This document shows, piece by piece, positions 1-10,019 of a stretch of 64,000 nucleotides of DNA. The stretch is taken from the NCBI RefSeq assembly GCF_028009165.1, contig NC_079242.1, positions 4,402,001 to 4,466,000 of the forward strand, given 5' to 3'. The translations under genes were made by a program, and so were the position numbers. The stretch comes from Akanthomyces muscarius. Its lineage: Eukaryota; Ascomycota; Sordariomycetes; Hypocreales; Cordycipitaceae. The number at the start of each line of letters is the position of its first letter. Within the stretch, counting starts at the first letter, position 1. The notes below the pieces were generated by a model. That model ran no database searches. It was not told the DNA's origin and was given only the letters and a program-made list of their open reading frames with translations.

Positions 1-476
1 CCAATCGATTGTCTGGTTTCCACGCTTTGCGATACGCCGATACCACGCTAGTGATGCCAGTGTTTGAATGAGAACTACGATACCTGGCGCGTCATATTGT
101 CGCTTCCAGTAACTCCCAGCTATTTAACGTGCCAATCTTTGTCTGTCCAATCAAAGATTGTAAATGACGAGACTGCATGCAAGGCCATTTCGCGAGGGGT
201 CAGCCATGCGCAATTGTCGCAGCTTGCTTCAGGGGCTGTATGAGGCTGCGCGTTCGCGGACCCACGTAGCTTGAACTGCAGAGCTGTCATCCACATTGTG
301 AAACGGCCAGATTCTTCCTCACGGCCCTACCCTCTCTACTCACCCAACCGAACTCATCGCAACCTAGCAAAAGTCACGATGGTCTACCAGGTCTCGCCAT
401 CCGCCTGCCGCTGATCACCCAGCGCGCCTCGCAGTCTTCCTTAAATCCTCCCTCGAGCCGCCGGCGGCCGCCCACC
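1..476. other. Intergenic / mid1 upstream region
   Basis: No coding region is supportable here. The last 150 bases are pyrimidine-rich (runs of CCCTACCCTCTCTACTCACC type), which is typical of the leader and core promoter of the gene that starts at 477. The tail of a gene lying outside the window is not visible. Confidence 0.5.
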
Positions 477-2405
477 ATGTCTTTCGGGCTTTTGCAGTCG
501 CGGCCAGCACCCTCGCTGGCTGCGACGGTATGCGCAATCCTATATATTCTCGCCTTTTCGCCAACTACTGCTGCGGCCGAATCGCCTACAAATATCGGGT
601 CGAACGACCTCGACGGCTACAATCTCGATCTCGAACTCGGCGATACATACGAGCCAAGTTTTGCTCCATTCGACAGTAGCTACCTCGGCCGGAGGGCCAG
701 CGTCATCGGACCGCTTGTCAACAACATGCCTGCAAAGTCAAATCTCAAGCCTGGCGAAGCAGCCTGCTACCAGCTCAAAAAGGGTGACGTCTTCACGAGC
801 AGCACCAGCAGCGGAACGAAGGCTCGTGATTTCGACTTCGATACTGCCGTCGCAGCAATAAATGCTAGCTCTGGAGCTGACATCTTGGGACGTGATGACA
901 ATCAGAGTATACCCATTTTTCTATCTGCGAATACATGCCTGCAGCCGCACCGTGTTCCGGGCGATGACAAGGCAGACATTGAGCCTCCGCAGCTCACATT
1001 GCTCATATCGAATTCAAGCCAGTTGGGATGTCCGGACTTGTCTATGCAGGAAACGCCAAGCATACAAAAAAAGGCGTTCGATGGCGGTGCGGTCATGTTC
1101 AACATGACTTTCACAGACGACTTGTATATCTCTGTCCAGGCCCCCAACGTTTCGTCAAGCTATGAAGGCGTCTACTTCTTCGAGCTGGCTTCCTCCACTG
1201 AGGCGTACTACCACCGATATGTGGGCAAAGATGGCCAATTATTATGGCTCGATAGCGACGCAACCTCTGCTCTACTGGTCAGCAAGAATCTGACGACAGA
1301 TGCCGACAAAGCACACCAAATCATGGAAGATGGCGAGGTGTATCAGCTCTACGTTGATAATGAACTCTTTCCCCGACTTCATGGAGTTCGACACTCCACC
1401 TGCGGTCTCCAAACAAACGCGCAGATTTACGCAACGCCGAATGGGACAGGAAACCTGAATGAACTGGTCCACATGACCATGACGACACGAGGGCCTGGTG
1501 GCTTTCCGAAGCAGCAATTCTTTGTCACCGGACTGAACGATACAACGGAATACCGAGGCATCATTGTCAAAGCTCCAAATGCGACAGCAGGGAAACGCGA
1601 CGGGGAAGGCACTGTTGGTGGTGGAGGCACTGTCTTTGCGTCGACGACCTTCAACACTGTATCAGGTAAATATATCGATTGGTGAGAGCAAGTGCCTCCT
1701 GCTGACGCGACATCAGGAACGAGTTGTAAGATGGTGACAGATCTCGAATTCTGCAACGATATACAGTACGCCATCCCCGGCAACACTGAAAAGTTCAAGG
1801 CCGACGACAGCCTCGGAAAAAAGTACGACGACTACGCCAAAGAATCATACGAAAACTTCGAAAAGGCACTCATGCAAGTTCAGTGCGAGGCGCCCTCGAC
1901 CAAGATGTACTCGCTCTTGAAGAACTGCGACGACTGTAGACGGACCTACAAGAAGTGGCTCTGCACCGTCGTCATGCCGCGCTGCGAGGACTACACCCTC
2001 GACAGCCCGCACTCGGTTGTGCGCAACGCCGGCCAGCCGTTCCCCAACGGCACTCGCCTCCCCGCCGACGCCCTGGCCCGGTACAGCGCGCCCGCCTTCA
2101 ACACGTCACGCAACAAGTTCATCGACGACGAGATTGCGCCCGGCCCGTACCGGGAGCTGCTGCCCTGCGACGACCTCTGCTACGAGGTGGTGCAGAGCTG
2201 CCCATCCGCGCTCAAGTTTGCGTGCCCGTTGCGCAACTTTCGCGAGTTCAACTCGAGCTACGGGAAGCGCGACCCGGATAACAAGGAGGTGACGTGCAAC
2301 TACCCCGGCGAGCCGCGCACGCGAGTGAGCGCCGCTGCTGGCGTGGTCTTGAACGCGGCGTTTCTGTGTGGGACGGTGCTTCTCGGTATGGGATTTTTGT
2401 ATTAA
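477..2405 (+). CDS. mid1: Mid1-type stretch-activated Ca2+ channel subunit
   Basis: Two exons, 477-1665 and 1717-2405, joined over a 51-nt GTAAAT...CAG intron, give a 625-aa protein. The join creates ...TVSGTSCKMVTDLEFC, and the block TDLEFCNDIQYAIPGN plus the cysteine-rich C-terminal part (CDDCRRTYKKWLC, MPRCEDY) is characteristic of fungal Mid1. Mid1 works with Cch1 as the high-affinity plasma-membrane calcium influx system, used in mating, cell-wall stress and hyphal growth. The N-terminus has a hydrophobic signal-like stretch at about residues 10-33, many N-glycosylation sequons follow, and the C-terminus ends in a short hydrophobic segment, matching an extracellular or membrane-anchored protein. 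The start has a good context (CACCATG). Unspliced reading would stop five codons into the intron. Its 3' end faces the 3' end of the minus-strand gene at 2690-3254. Confidence 0.93.
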
Positions 2406-2689
2406 TTCACTGCTGTGAATGCACGAGAATCTGAGCTTTTCTGTGCATACTATGATGAAAGGGGTTTGGCATTGCATTGCGTTTGGAGTTTGACATTTGG
2501 CACATCTAATACACTATACAGAATAGAAACATGTAATCTACAATAAATCAACCGGTACTATGAGTTGGCGATAGCCCTCGTAATACGGCTTCGTTATGGA
2601 ATACTATTATACTGTACATTCTAGTTACATTCGTCGCCACAATGCCTGACGCCGTTCTCCGATGAATTTGTCCTTGCCACGGACTAGCA

Positions 2690-3254
2690 TTATTTGGAGG
2701 CTGTCTTGCCAGCGGCCTTGGACTCCTTGTAATCATCGACCGTTTTCTCCAGGGTCTCAATCTCTGCTGCTCGATAAAATTCAGTAAGGAATTGATTTGG
2801 GCACCGAATCAAGCAACAAGCGCCAACGCACTGAGTGCCGGAGGCCACTGCAGGGTAGATCATCACGTACCATCAATCTTGCCGCGCACCTCGTCTGCTT
2901 CGAGCTTTATCCAGGACCAATACGCGACCTGATACGTGAAGACGGCCAGAATCATGACCTTGGCTATGGGCCGCGAAAATGTCTTGTAGAAACTTGTCTG
3001 CGATGGGGCAGTTAGCAGGTAAGGGTGGAAGCACACTGCACGGAGACAACATGATTGGATATGTCAACATGGCCCCGAAAAGCGAAGATGACGCATTGAT
3101 CACATTGTTTGGCAAGCCGCGAAAGATGAAAAGAAGCGCATGGCCTTACCGTAGGGTTGCCGGACTGTTCTGTGGCATAAGTTCTGGTAGGGACAAGTTG
3201 ATGTCGCAAAGCAGGAACGCGACGGGCGGCCGTCGCAGCGCGTATTGAGAACAT
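2690..3254 (-). CDS. Small single-span mitochondrial-type membrane protein (conserved hypothetical)
   Basis: Three exons on the minus strand, 3254-3150, 2997-2871 and 2766-2690, join in phase to a 102-aa protein. Residues 1-28 are Arg/Ala-rich without acidic residues (MFSIRAATAARR..., ...TRTYATE), a typical mitochondrial presequence. One hydrophobic helix follows (about residues 46-60, VMILAVFTYQVAYWSW), then a charged helical tail (KLEADEVRGKID, AEIETLEKTVDDYKESKAA). Donors are GTAAGG and GTACGT, acceptors CGCAG and GAGCAG. Architecture and size resemble small accessory or assembly proteins of inner-membrane complexes such as ATP synthase or respiratory complexes. I do not recognise the exact family and give no symbol. 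Single-frame reading misses the gene because every exon is short. Expression in RNA-seq and import prediction would confirm it. Confidence 0.72.
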
Positions 3255-4484
3255 TTTAAAGGATGCGAACGAGGCCGTGTGAATGATACGCAATCGTAAT
3301 TCCCCAAAAATCAGCAAATAGCTCTCAATGCTCGATGTTTGGTCGTGTGTGCACGCTTGAGGAGCAAAGACGGTCGCATTTAGGAGGCTATTCTCAGCGC
3401 GAGAACAGCTGTGGACACCCGCATTGGCTGACCGCAGCCCCACTTCCCAACTGGTATAAGTTAACGTAGTTCTTCATCGAAGAACATCTGAGATATATTG
3501 GTTAATAGTGTATTGATATAATCAGCAGCTACATGGTACATAGGGTGAATCACAGGTATCTCTCCATCTGTACTAGTGAACTATGTTTTGCACCGTCTAG
3601 AACTCAACAAGGCCGAGGTTCAGGGAACTCGCCAACCCAGCCTACCTTACCTAGCACTGCTGGCTGGCTGTGGCTGCTGTGAAACGGTGTGTGGTACAAG
3701 AACCAGGGCTTTTTTTTGCTGGTTGCTCATACCTTGACTGGGAGCGGTCAGCGAGCTATCGGCTCAGAGACGTGCTAGAGACGAAGGGCTCCTAGGGCGA
3801 GATTTACGTGTCGGCTAGCGAAGCATCAACAACAGCCCGAAACAAGTCTGTAAAGGAATCGCAATCGTAATAAGAATCAGAATATGAACAGAATATAACC
3901 AGAATAAAAATGACACGGAATAAGGCAAGGCAAAAAGCAAGAGAAATTATGCTGTCTCTCTCCAAGGTACCAGCATCGATCGCAGCCAGTCTGGGCGCTC
4001 GTTCGGCGCTGTTGTTTTAGGAGAGTAGAAAGTGCACGGAGACGCCACAAGAACGCCGCCGTGGCCACCTCTGGCACGCACCCCACTGCGCGGCGCTCTG
4101 TGGGGAAAAGCTAGGGGCCAGCTTTCCAGGTACCTTACCTTCCCTTTCCGAGGTGGGCGATGGGTGGAACTCCCTGGATTGACGACACATGTCCCGAAGA
4201 GACCCCCCAAATCCCCAAGCCTTCCCATCCTCGACAACTGAACAGATTGTTCTCCTAGAGTGCCAATTGCCGCACAGTCATACCAAGCATTCGACCCGAT
4301 TTCCTGAACCTTCGCTGCGAATCCAATACCTTCGACATTTCTCAAACGGGCTACCTGTCCAGATCAACGCCATATTAGGGAGCTCTAGTTAAATTCCAAC
4401 GACGCTCCTCCCTGAACCGCGACAAACGACGCACTTCCTCTCAACCCAACATCCTCGCAACTACACACACACACACAGTTCAAA
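3255..4484. other. Intergenic region, 1.2 kb
   Basis: No gene recognised. It serves as divergent upstream DNA for the minus-strand gene at 2690-3254 and the plus-strand RAMP4 gene at 4485. It holds two copies of the ACCTTACCT-type motif (3641-3654 and 4128-4140), also seen elsewhere in this window. The final 60 bases before the RAMP4 start are CA-rich (a CACACACA run) and free of ATG. Confidence 0.5.
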
Positions 4485-4988
4485 ATGGTACGTCATAAGA
4501 CGCTGGCAGTATTCTTTTTACGCGGGTTCCACGAAAACCATCTGCTGCGCAAACGCAATTCGTACCCCAACAAGGGGATCGATCGCCTCTCGTCCATGGG
4601 CTAACACAAGGGGGCACTTTCCCCTCGCGCAGGCGCAAACCCTCGAGCAGCGACGTCGCAACGCCAAATTTGCCAAGGACCAGGAGGCCCGCATGGGCAA
4701 GTCCGGCGACCAGATCAAGAAGCGCGAAAAGGGCGTCCAGAAGCCTTCCATCTCTCCCTTTTGGATCGGTACGTGAAAGACAACGACCCCCGTCGATCTG
4801 CGCGCACCCGATCCCCACGTGCACACCATTGAAGAACATCTCTATAACGTGCGGAGGACTGCAATATTCCCGTCGCCTATACTTCAAGCTTGAAGCGCGC
4901 TAACATGGCTTCTTCACCAGTCCTTCTCGGCTTTGTCGTCTTTGGCGGCTTATTCTTCGAGGTCCTCTCCCGTTGGTGGGGTCAATAA
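4485..4988 (+). CDS. ysy6: RAMP4/SERP1-type ER translocon-associated protein (Ysy6)
   Basis: Three exons, 4485-4487, 4633-4768 and 4921-4988, give a 68-aa tail-anchored protein. Exon 1 is only the ATG. The protein reads MAQTLEQRRRNAKFAKDQEA, then a basic KKREKG block and KPSISPFW, followed by one C-terminal membrane span (IVLLGFVVFGGLFFEVL) and a short lumenal end. This is the layout of RAMP4/SERP1 and yeast Ysy6 (about 65 aa), which sits at the Sec61 translocon and stabilises newly made membrane proteins during ER stress. Introns of 145 and 152 nt have GTACGT/GTACGT donors and GCGCAG/CACCAG acceptors. The start is fixed by splicing: the codon after ATG is supplied by exon 2. Confidence 0.9.
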
Positions 4989-5570
4989 ACGACGAGCGCA
5001 ATATAATACCGACGAGGGGATCCAGACAAGAAGAGCGCTCTGCGTGTCGCGCGAAGCGTGGAGGATCCATAGCATATTCTGCGCTGCCTGTTTGGTTTGC
5101 GAGGAGACCCCGAACCCACCTGAACCCTTCAGGGCTGGCTTTTCTGGGCATTCAATCCCCCAGAGGACATAATTTTGAGTCGCTTTAACGCAGTGTGCAC
5201 ATCTCATCTCTCCTGTTGCGCCGGTGAACAGCGCCCGGAGAAAGAACGGTGGCAGCTGTGAGCTGCGGAACACTGTCGAGCAGGTGGAAAGACCATGTAC
5301 CGTCAGCCATGTATTACAGGAGATGTTTGGCGTTGTAGAGCTGAAGCGATATACTTTGAACAAATTAGATTTCTTTGCTTTCTTTCATTCGTTCCGACAC
5401 TCGCCTGCTGGGACTAGCCGCGCGCCGAATCGCAATTGACAAGTACGATTTGCAAAAAATGAGTCTGGACTTGAAAAGGATACAAAATGGCTCAACTGTC
5501 AGTCTTACGCCTTGGTATATATGTGTACACATGGAAAATCACCGCAACAGCACCGCCCACACACCGCGTC
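4989..5570. other. Intergenic, convergent 3' region
   Basis: This segment lies between the 3' ends of the RAMP4 gene (+) and the SMAP-domain gene (-). Short open frames here show no recognisable domain and no codon bias. It is expected to hold the two 3' UTRs. Confidence 0.5.
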
Positions 5571-6531
5571 TCACGCGCCCAGTCCGAGACCGCGGCGGTG
5601 GCTGCCACCTTCATTCTTCATCTTCATGCCCTCCTCAAACTGGCGCTGAATGTCGGCCTCGGCGCGCGTCGACTCGGACGCGCCCTTGCCCGCCGCGCCC
5701 TTGTCCGAGGGCAGGCTCATGCCCTGCTTCTTGCCGCCCAGCAGCCGCAGGAACTTGCTCTGCCGGGCCGACCCGCCATCGAGGCCCGTGACGTGCCAGC
5801 TCTTCTCCGGCTTGTTGCCAGCGGCGGGCGGCGCTTCGTCGTCACTGTCGCTGTCGCTATCCGTATCCTGGGCCGTTTTCTTTTCCTTTTTAGCCTTCTT
5901 TTTGTCCTTTTTGTCCTTGGGCTTCTTGGTCTTCTCCTTCTTGGTCTTTTTCGCCTTTATCTTGGCGGCTGCTTTTTGGTCTACCTCGCTGTCCTCGGAG
6001 TCGCTGCTGCTGCTTGTGTCGTCCTCGGACGAGTCCTGGCGCTTTCTCTTGCGCTCGGGCTTGCCCTTTGCCTTCTTGCTCTTCTTGCCGGGCTTGGTTT
6101 TGGGAGCGGGAATGGCGGCACCGCCTTCGGAGCTGGAATCGGAAGACGAGCTCGTGGACTCCGAAGATGGCGTCAGTACTTCTTCGTCCGATTCACTCTG
6201 TACCCATGTGTCAGTCTGGGTAGCAGTCAATAAAAAAAAGGGTCGACTTGACTCCTCGGAAACTCACCTCTGATGACGTGTCATCCTCCTCATCCTCTAG
6301 CGACTTGGTTAGTTCCGCATACTTGTCGGCAGCCTTCTTGGCTTCCGCGAGAAGCTTGTGCGCTTCCTTTTCCAGTTCCTGGGAGCGAGCTAGCAGCTTT
6401 GCTCGCTTCTTCTCAACCTTGGCAGTGTCATCGTCGGTGGCCTTCTTGCCTGCCTTTGTCTTGCCTTCGGCCTTTTTCGAAGCCTTGTTGGCCTTCTCAG
6501 GCTTGGAAGTCTTTAGTCTTGTACCAGCCAT
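5571..6531 (-). CDS. SMAP (small acidic protein-like) domain protein, nucleolar-type
   Basis: Two exons, 6531-6268 and 6197-5571, over a 70-nt intron (GTGAGT...TACAG) encode a 296-aa highly charged protein. Residues 1-88 are Lys/Ala/Glu-rich and predicted coiled coil (AKLLARSQELEKEAHKLLAE). The middle alternates Ser/Asp/Glu stretches with long Lys runs (KKTKKEKTKKPKDKKDKKK), typical of nucleolar proteins and likely phosphorylated by CK2. The C-terminal part WHVTGLDGGSARQSKFLRLL followed by GGKK matches the SMAP domain, which in other eukaryotes is found in small acidic nuclear proteins. The domain core (Trp, QxKFLRLLGGKK) is intact. The molecular role of this domain is not well defined. Nuclear or nucleolar location is inferred from composition. 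Confidence 0.82.
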
Positions 6532-9393
6532 GTTGCCCGATATCTGCGCAGTCGATCTGCTTGCGATGTACTTTTATCAATCCCCCAGCCCACAGCCACC
6601 CTTGTAAATGCCTGTATGTAGTAAGAAGTCTGAAAATAAGAACAATAGTCAGATCATATTCCTCATTACTTTTCGCCCAAAAGTGTGAATGTACCTTTTC
6701 AAAACAGGTTGTTCGGAACGCAGTATCGCGACAGAAAGAAGAACTGGGGCGTATGCAGCAGGCACCGAGGTTTCTCACCACTACTGCAATGAGGCGCTAT
6801 GCTTCTGGATTTGAAATGATGAGGGGAGAAATTGACTCGCAGTGGGATGATTCGACTACGGCGGTCGCAAATGTCGAAGTAAAGAGTTCGATACTTTTTT
6901 TTTGCCCGACGCAACTGTGGAGAAGGATTTTGGGGGCGTTTCTGCCAGGCGGTGGAGTCGCTCGTGAGACCTCGAAGCACGCGAGGATGGTACTTGTGAT
7001 GTAAACGATGCCTTGATCTAAAGAAAAATAATTTCCTTTATTGTTCTTTGAAAGTCAATGCAGTACTTTTATGTGATTTTGTAGGATAAGCTATGGAGTT
7101 TAAGTACCACTGTCAATATCTGTTTGGCAATGGATACTGATACTACTGGCTGCTAATCCATGTAAGTCACGGCTGGCTGTCGCTGGCCCAAATGAAGTTG
7201 TCACAAATACATTTATCCTGGCACTCACATTTACCTTGACTTGTTGACTTTGAATGTATCAAAGCTAGGCAATTCGAAAGCATAAATTGAGAATAGGTTC
7301 AAGGATTGCTTAGCCCTGGGAACGAAATTGTGCATCTGTGATGCTTTCTTGCCTCACCAGTCGGTCGTCGCGTTTTATTTCTTTGCCGTCGCTGTTGACT
7401 GCGGCCCCCACGGCTCCTGCAACCGGGCTTGCTTCCGCCTCAAGTGGTATCATCGGCATCGCTACCATCTGGGTGAGGGCTGGGCCGGCCGAAGAGGCGC
7501 GGAGCCTCGTCGGACTTTGAGCCGAAAACAGGGACACCTTTTACGAAGACTCGCAACAAGCAATTGCCATGAGAGGTAACCACAAACCAGGTCGCAGACG
7601 GCGTGTCTGGGGAGGTGGCACTGCATCAAAGTGGAGGAGGGCGTGTATAAGTCCATCGAGCCTGCGCTAGCTGAGGCTGACACCACCACCAAATGGGCCA
7701 GCAGTGCGAGCTGAGCTCACCAAGCCAAACGACGATGAAGAATGAGTGGTGCATGTCGTGGAAGGACCCGGTAAAAATAAAAAGAAGGGGATGGATTGGA
7801 GTCACATTACCAACATTGCAGACACATCGTCGATAGGGCTACCGGAGGCTGAGACGTGAAACGCCTGCACTGCCCGTCATCAGACGAGCGGAATAAACGA
7901 ACTCGTCGACTGCTAGCCATGGCGACATTGACCTCCACCGCGTAAGGGCGTAACGCTGCTTCATTACAAATGCAGAGACCCTGGGGGAAAAGCTCCTGCC
8001 GATGACTAATTATGATGCAAAGGTCTGTTACGCACTGGATAAGGCTACTGGTTGTCTTCGCTCATTTGCTAACTGCAATAGCCTTGTGCGTGAGAAGACT
8101 TTATCGCAGAGATACGATTCGTTCGGGGACGGCAAGATGAATCCTGGGGTGATGGGGCCTGTCTCGCCTACTACCACCTTGACAATCACGCGCGTCCATG
8201 TTCAGTATTGCGTCGCAGTTTGGCTTTGCGCCAAAGATGTTGCCTTGAAAATGTTCCCTTCAAAACGCTGGACATCGATTGCAACCAGCGGAGGAAAGCT
8301 CTGGAACGGGTCGTGCCTTTAATTCCTGTAGCTGACTTGCTCGTATTTTGCCGACGGATGGTGTAAGCCGTGCAATAACGGTCGGCTAATTTTCGTTTTC
8401 AACCGTCTTCCGTTTCCTCACACTACCTAGCGCATCTTTACTGGCTCCCAGTATAAGCTGGCGGGGGGCTAAACTTGCCGCACATTTTCCACATGGGCAA
8501 TTCTGTTACGAGAGACAAAACCGAGTGTGTAATTGTCGAGCCAATTGAAAAGACCAACTCGCTCTTGAATAGAGGCCAATCATGTGGGCAAGTGATTCCC
8601 TTGTACTATTCAAATTCCGTCATAGCTTGCCGAGTATCTTCTCAAACTCGGGTGCGTGTGAGCAATATGGAGAGAGGACCACTTTGGCGACAGTCTAGCC
8701 CCCAGCCTTATTTTCCTTGGTAAACGATTGGGGTCTGCAAATTATTCTACGGCAGGTGCACGAGACTATGCCTGAGGCCTGGAGGGGGTTTACCCTTCTT
8801 GGAAAGTTGGACGAGAATACCGCTGAAACTAGTAGTAATTGAAGACAGTTCGAGAATTGCATTGCAGCTGCTTCGCCTGTGGCACTCTTGCCTAACGCCA
8901 CTTGGTACGTGGGCTGTATGCTGCCGCGTGTACAGGGCTGGGCAGCTGAGAGTGGTGCAGCGTAATCGTCGGGTCAAAAACTGCACAGAAACGGGAAGCA
9001 ATCTCACTGCCCGCCGTGAAAGAAACACTGCGGCAGACTTTTTACTCGGCGGCGAGTCATCACGTATGCATGCACAATCCCACCGCACCGTAAAGCGTGC
9101 AAACAAGCTGTGAATCATTTCTCTATGTACTCCATCATGGTTTCAGAGATGTCTAAACATGAAAAGGAAAATATATGACAACAGAAATAAATGCAGTCAA
9201 CATGTTGCAGTCTCAAAGAAGAGTTGTAAGAGTTTACCGCTCACAGGCCGCCGACCGTAGAAAAATACACTCTGCTGTTCGTTCCCCGTTCAGTTTTCGC
9301 TGCAAGCTCCCTCCTGTAGACATATGCGCCAAGCCCGTGAATCAAATATATACCGCGGTTATTTGGACCCCGAAAACATACTACATCAAGTCA
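6532..9393. other. Gene-poor region, 2.9 kb
   Basis: No coding region can be supported. Open frames here are short, overlap on both strands and lack any recognised domain. The composition is mixed and CpG sites are common, so obvious RIP (C-to-T) decay is not seen. It includes the upstream DNA of the SMAP-domain gene and the downstream DNA of the bZIP-like gene. Confidence 0.5.
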
Positions 9394-10019
9394 TCATTGC
9401 GTGAAAAAGGCCGGCATTGGAGGCGAGCCAATGCCATACAAATATGGCGAATTGTCCTCCATCACTTGGTCCTCGCCGACGCCGACTCCGTAGTTGACAG
9501 GCTGCGGAACAGGCTGGCCGTAGGAAGCGAGAGAGTAGCTGTTGCTGGACGGGTTGCTGCTGTCGTCGCCCGTGTAGGTATTGCGCCCGCTACTGCGCTT
9601 GCTTTCAGCTTCGTGGCCACGCGACACGACGTGGACCAGGTTGACGCTGCCCCATGGCAGGCCCGACAATGTGTCGTCGCGCACGATGTCGACTGCGCTG
9701 GGAATGCGATAGCTGTTGCCAGCGTGCTCTAGATTGCGCGAGTCGCGTTCTGCCTTTTCCTTGTTCTCTCTCGCCTTTTCGCCTGGAATACAGATTCTCC
9801 CGTCAGAAATTCATGCCCATTGCATTTGTTCAGCGTGCATCAGTGTAAGTACTTACGAAATTTGCGCTGTGCAATGCGGTTTTGAATGCGACGGCGTTCC
9901 TCAGGGTCCGCAATGTCGGCCCAGTCCGGGTCTTTGGCAGGGGCCTCTGTCTTCTTCGTCAAAGGTGAGGCTGAACTTTTGGCGCCATGTGAGGTATCTC
10001 TCGACATGCGAGACGACAT
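9394..10019 (-). CDS. Small bZIP-like transcription factor with basic region but no evident zipper
   Basis: Two exons, 10019-9857 and 9782-9394, over a 74-nt intron (GTAAGT...CCAG), give 183 aa. Residues 30-62 read DPDWADIADPEERRRIQNRI then AQRKFREKAREN: a fungal AP-1/Yap-like basic region with the N-x2-AQ-x2-FR signature (NRIAQRKFR). The intron interrupts the Arg codon of that signature. Downstream, where a leucine heptad should begin, the sequence is KEKAERDSRNLEHAGNSYRI and has no leucine ladder. The rest is Ser/Gly/Tyr/Pro-rich (YGQPVPQPVNYGVGVGEDQ) and looks disordered. It may bind DNA weakly, partner with another bZIP, or have a different role. Two in-frame ATGs (10019, 10007) are four codons apart. 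The gene stands alone, with deserts of 2.9 and 7.4 kb on its sides. Confidence 0.82.
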
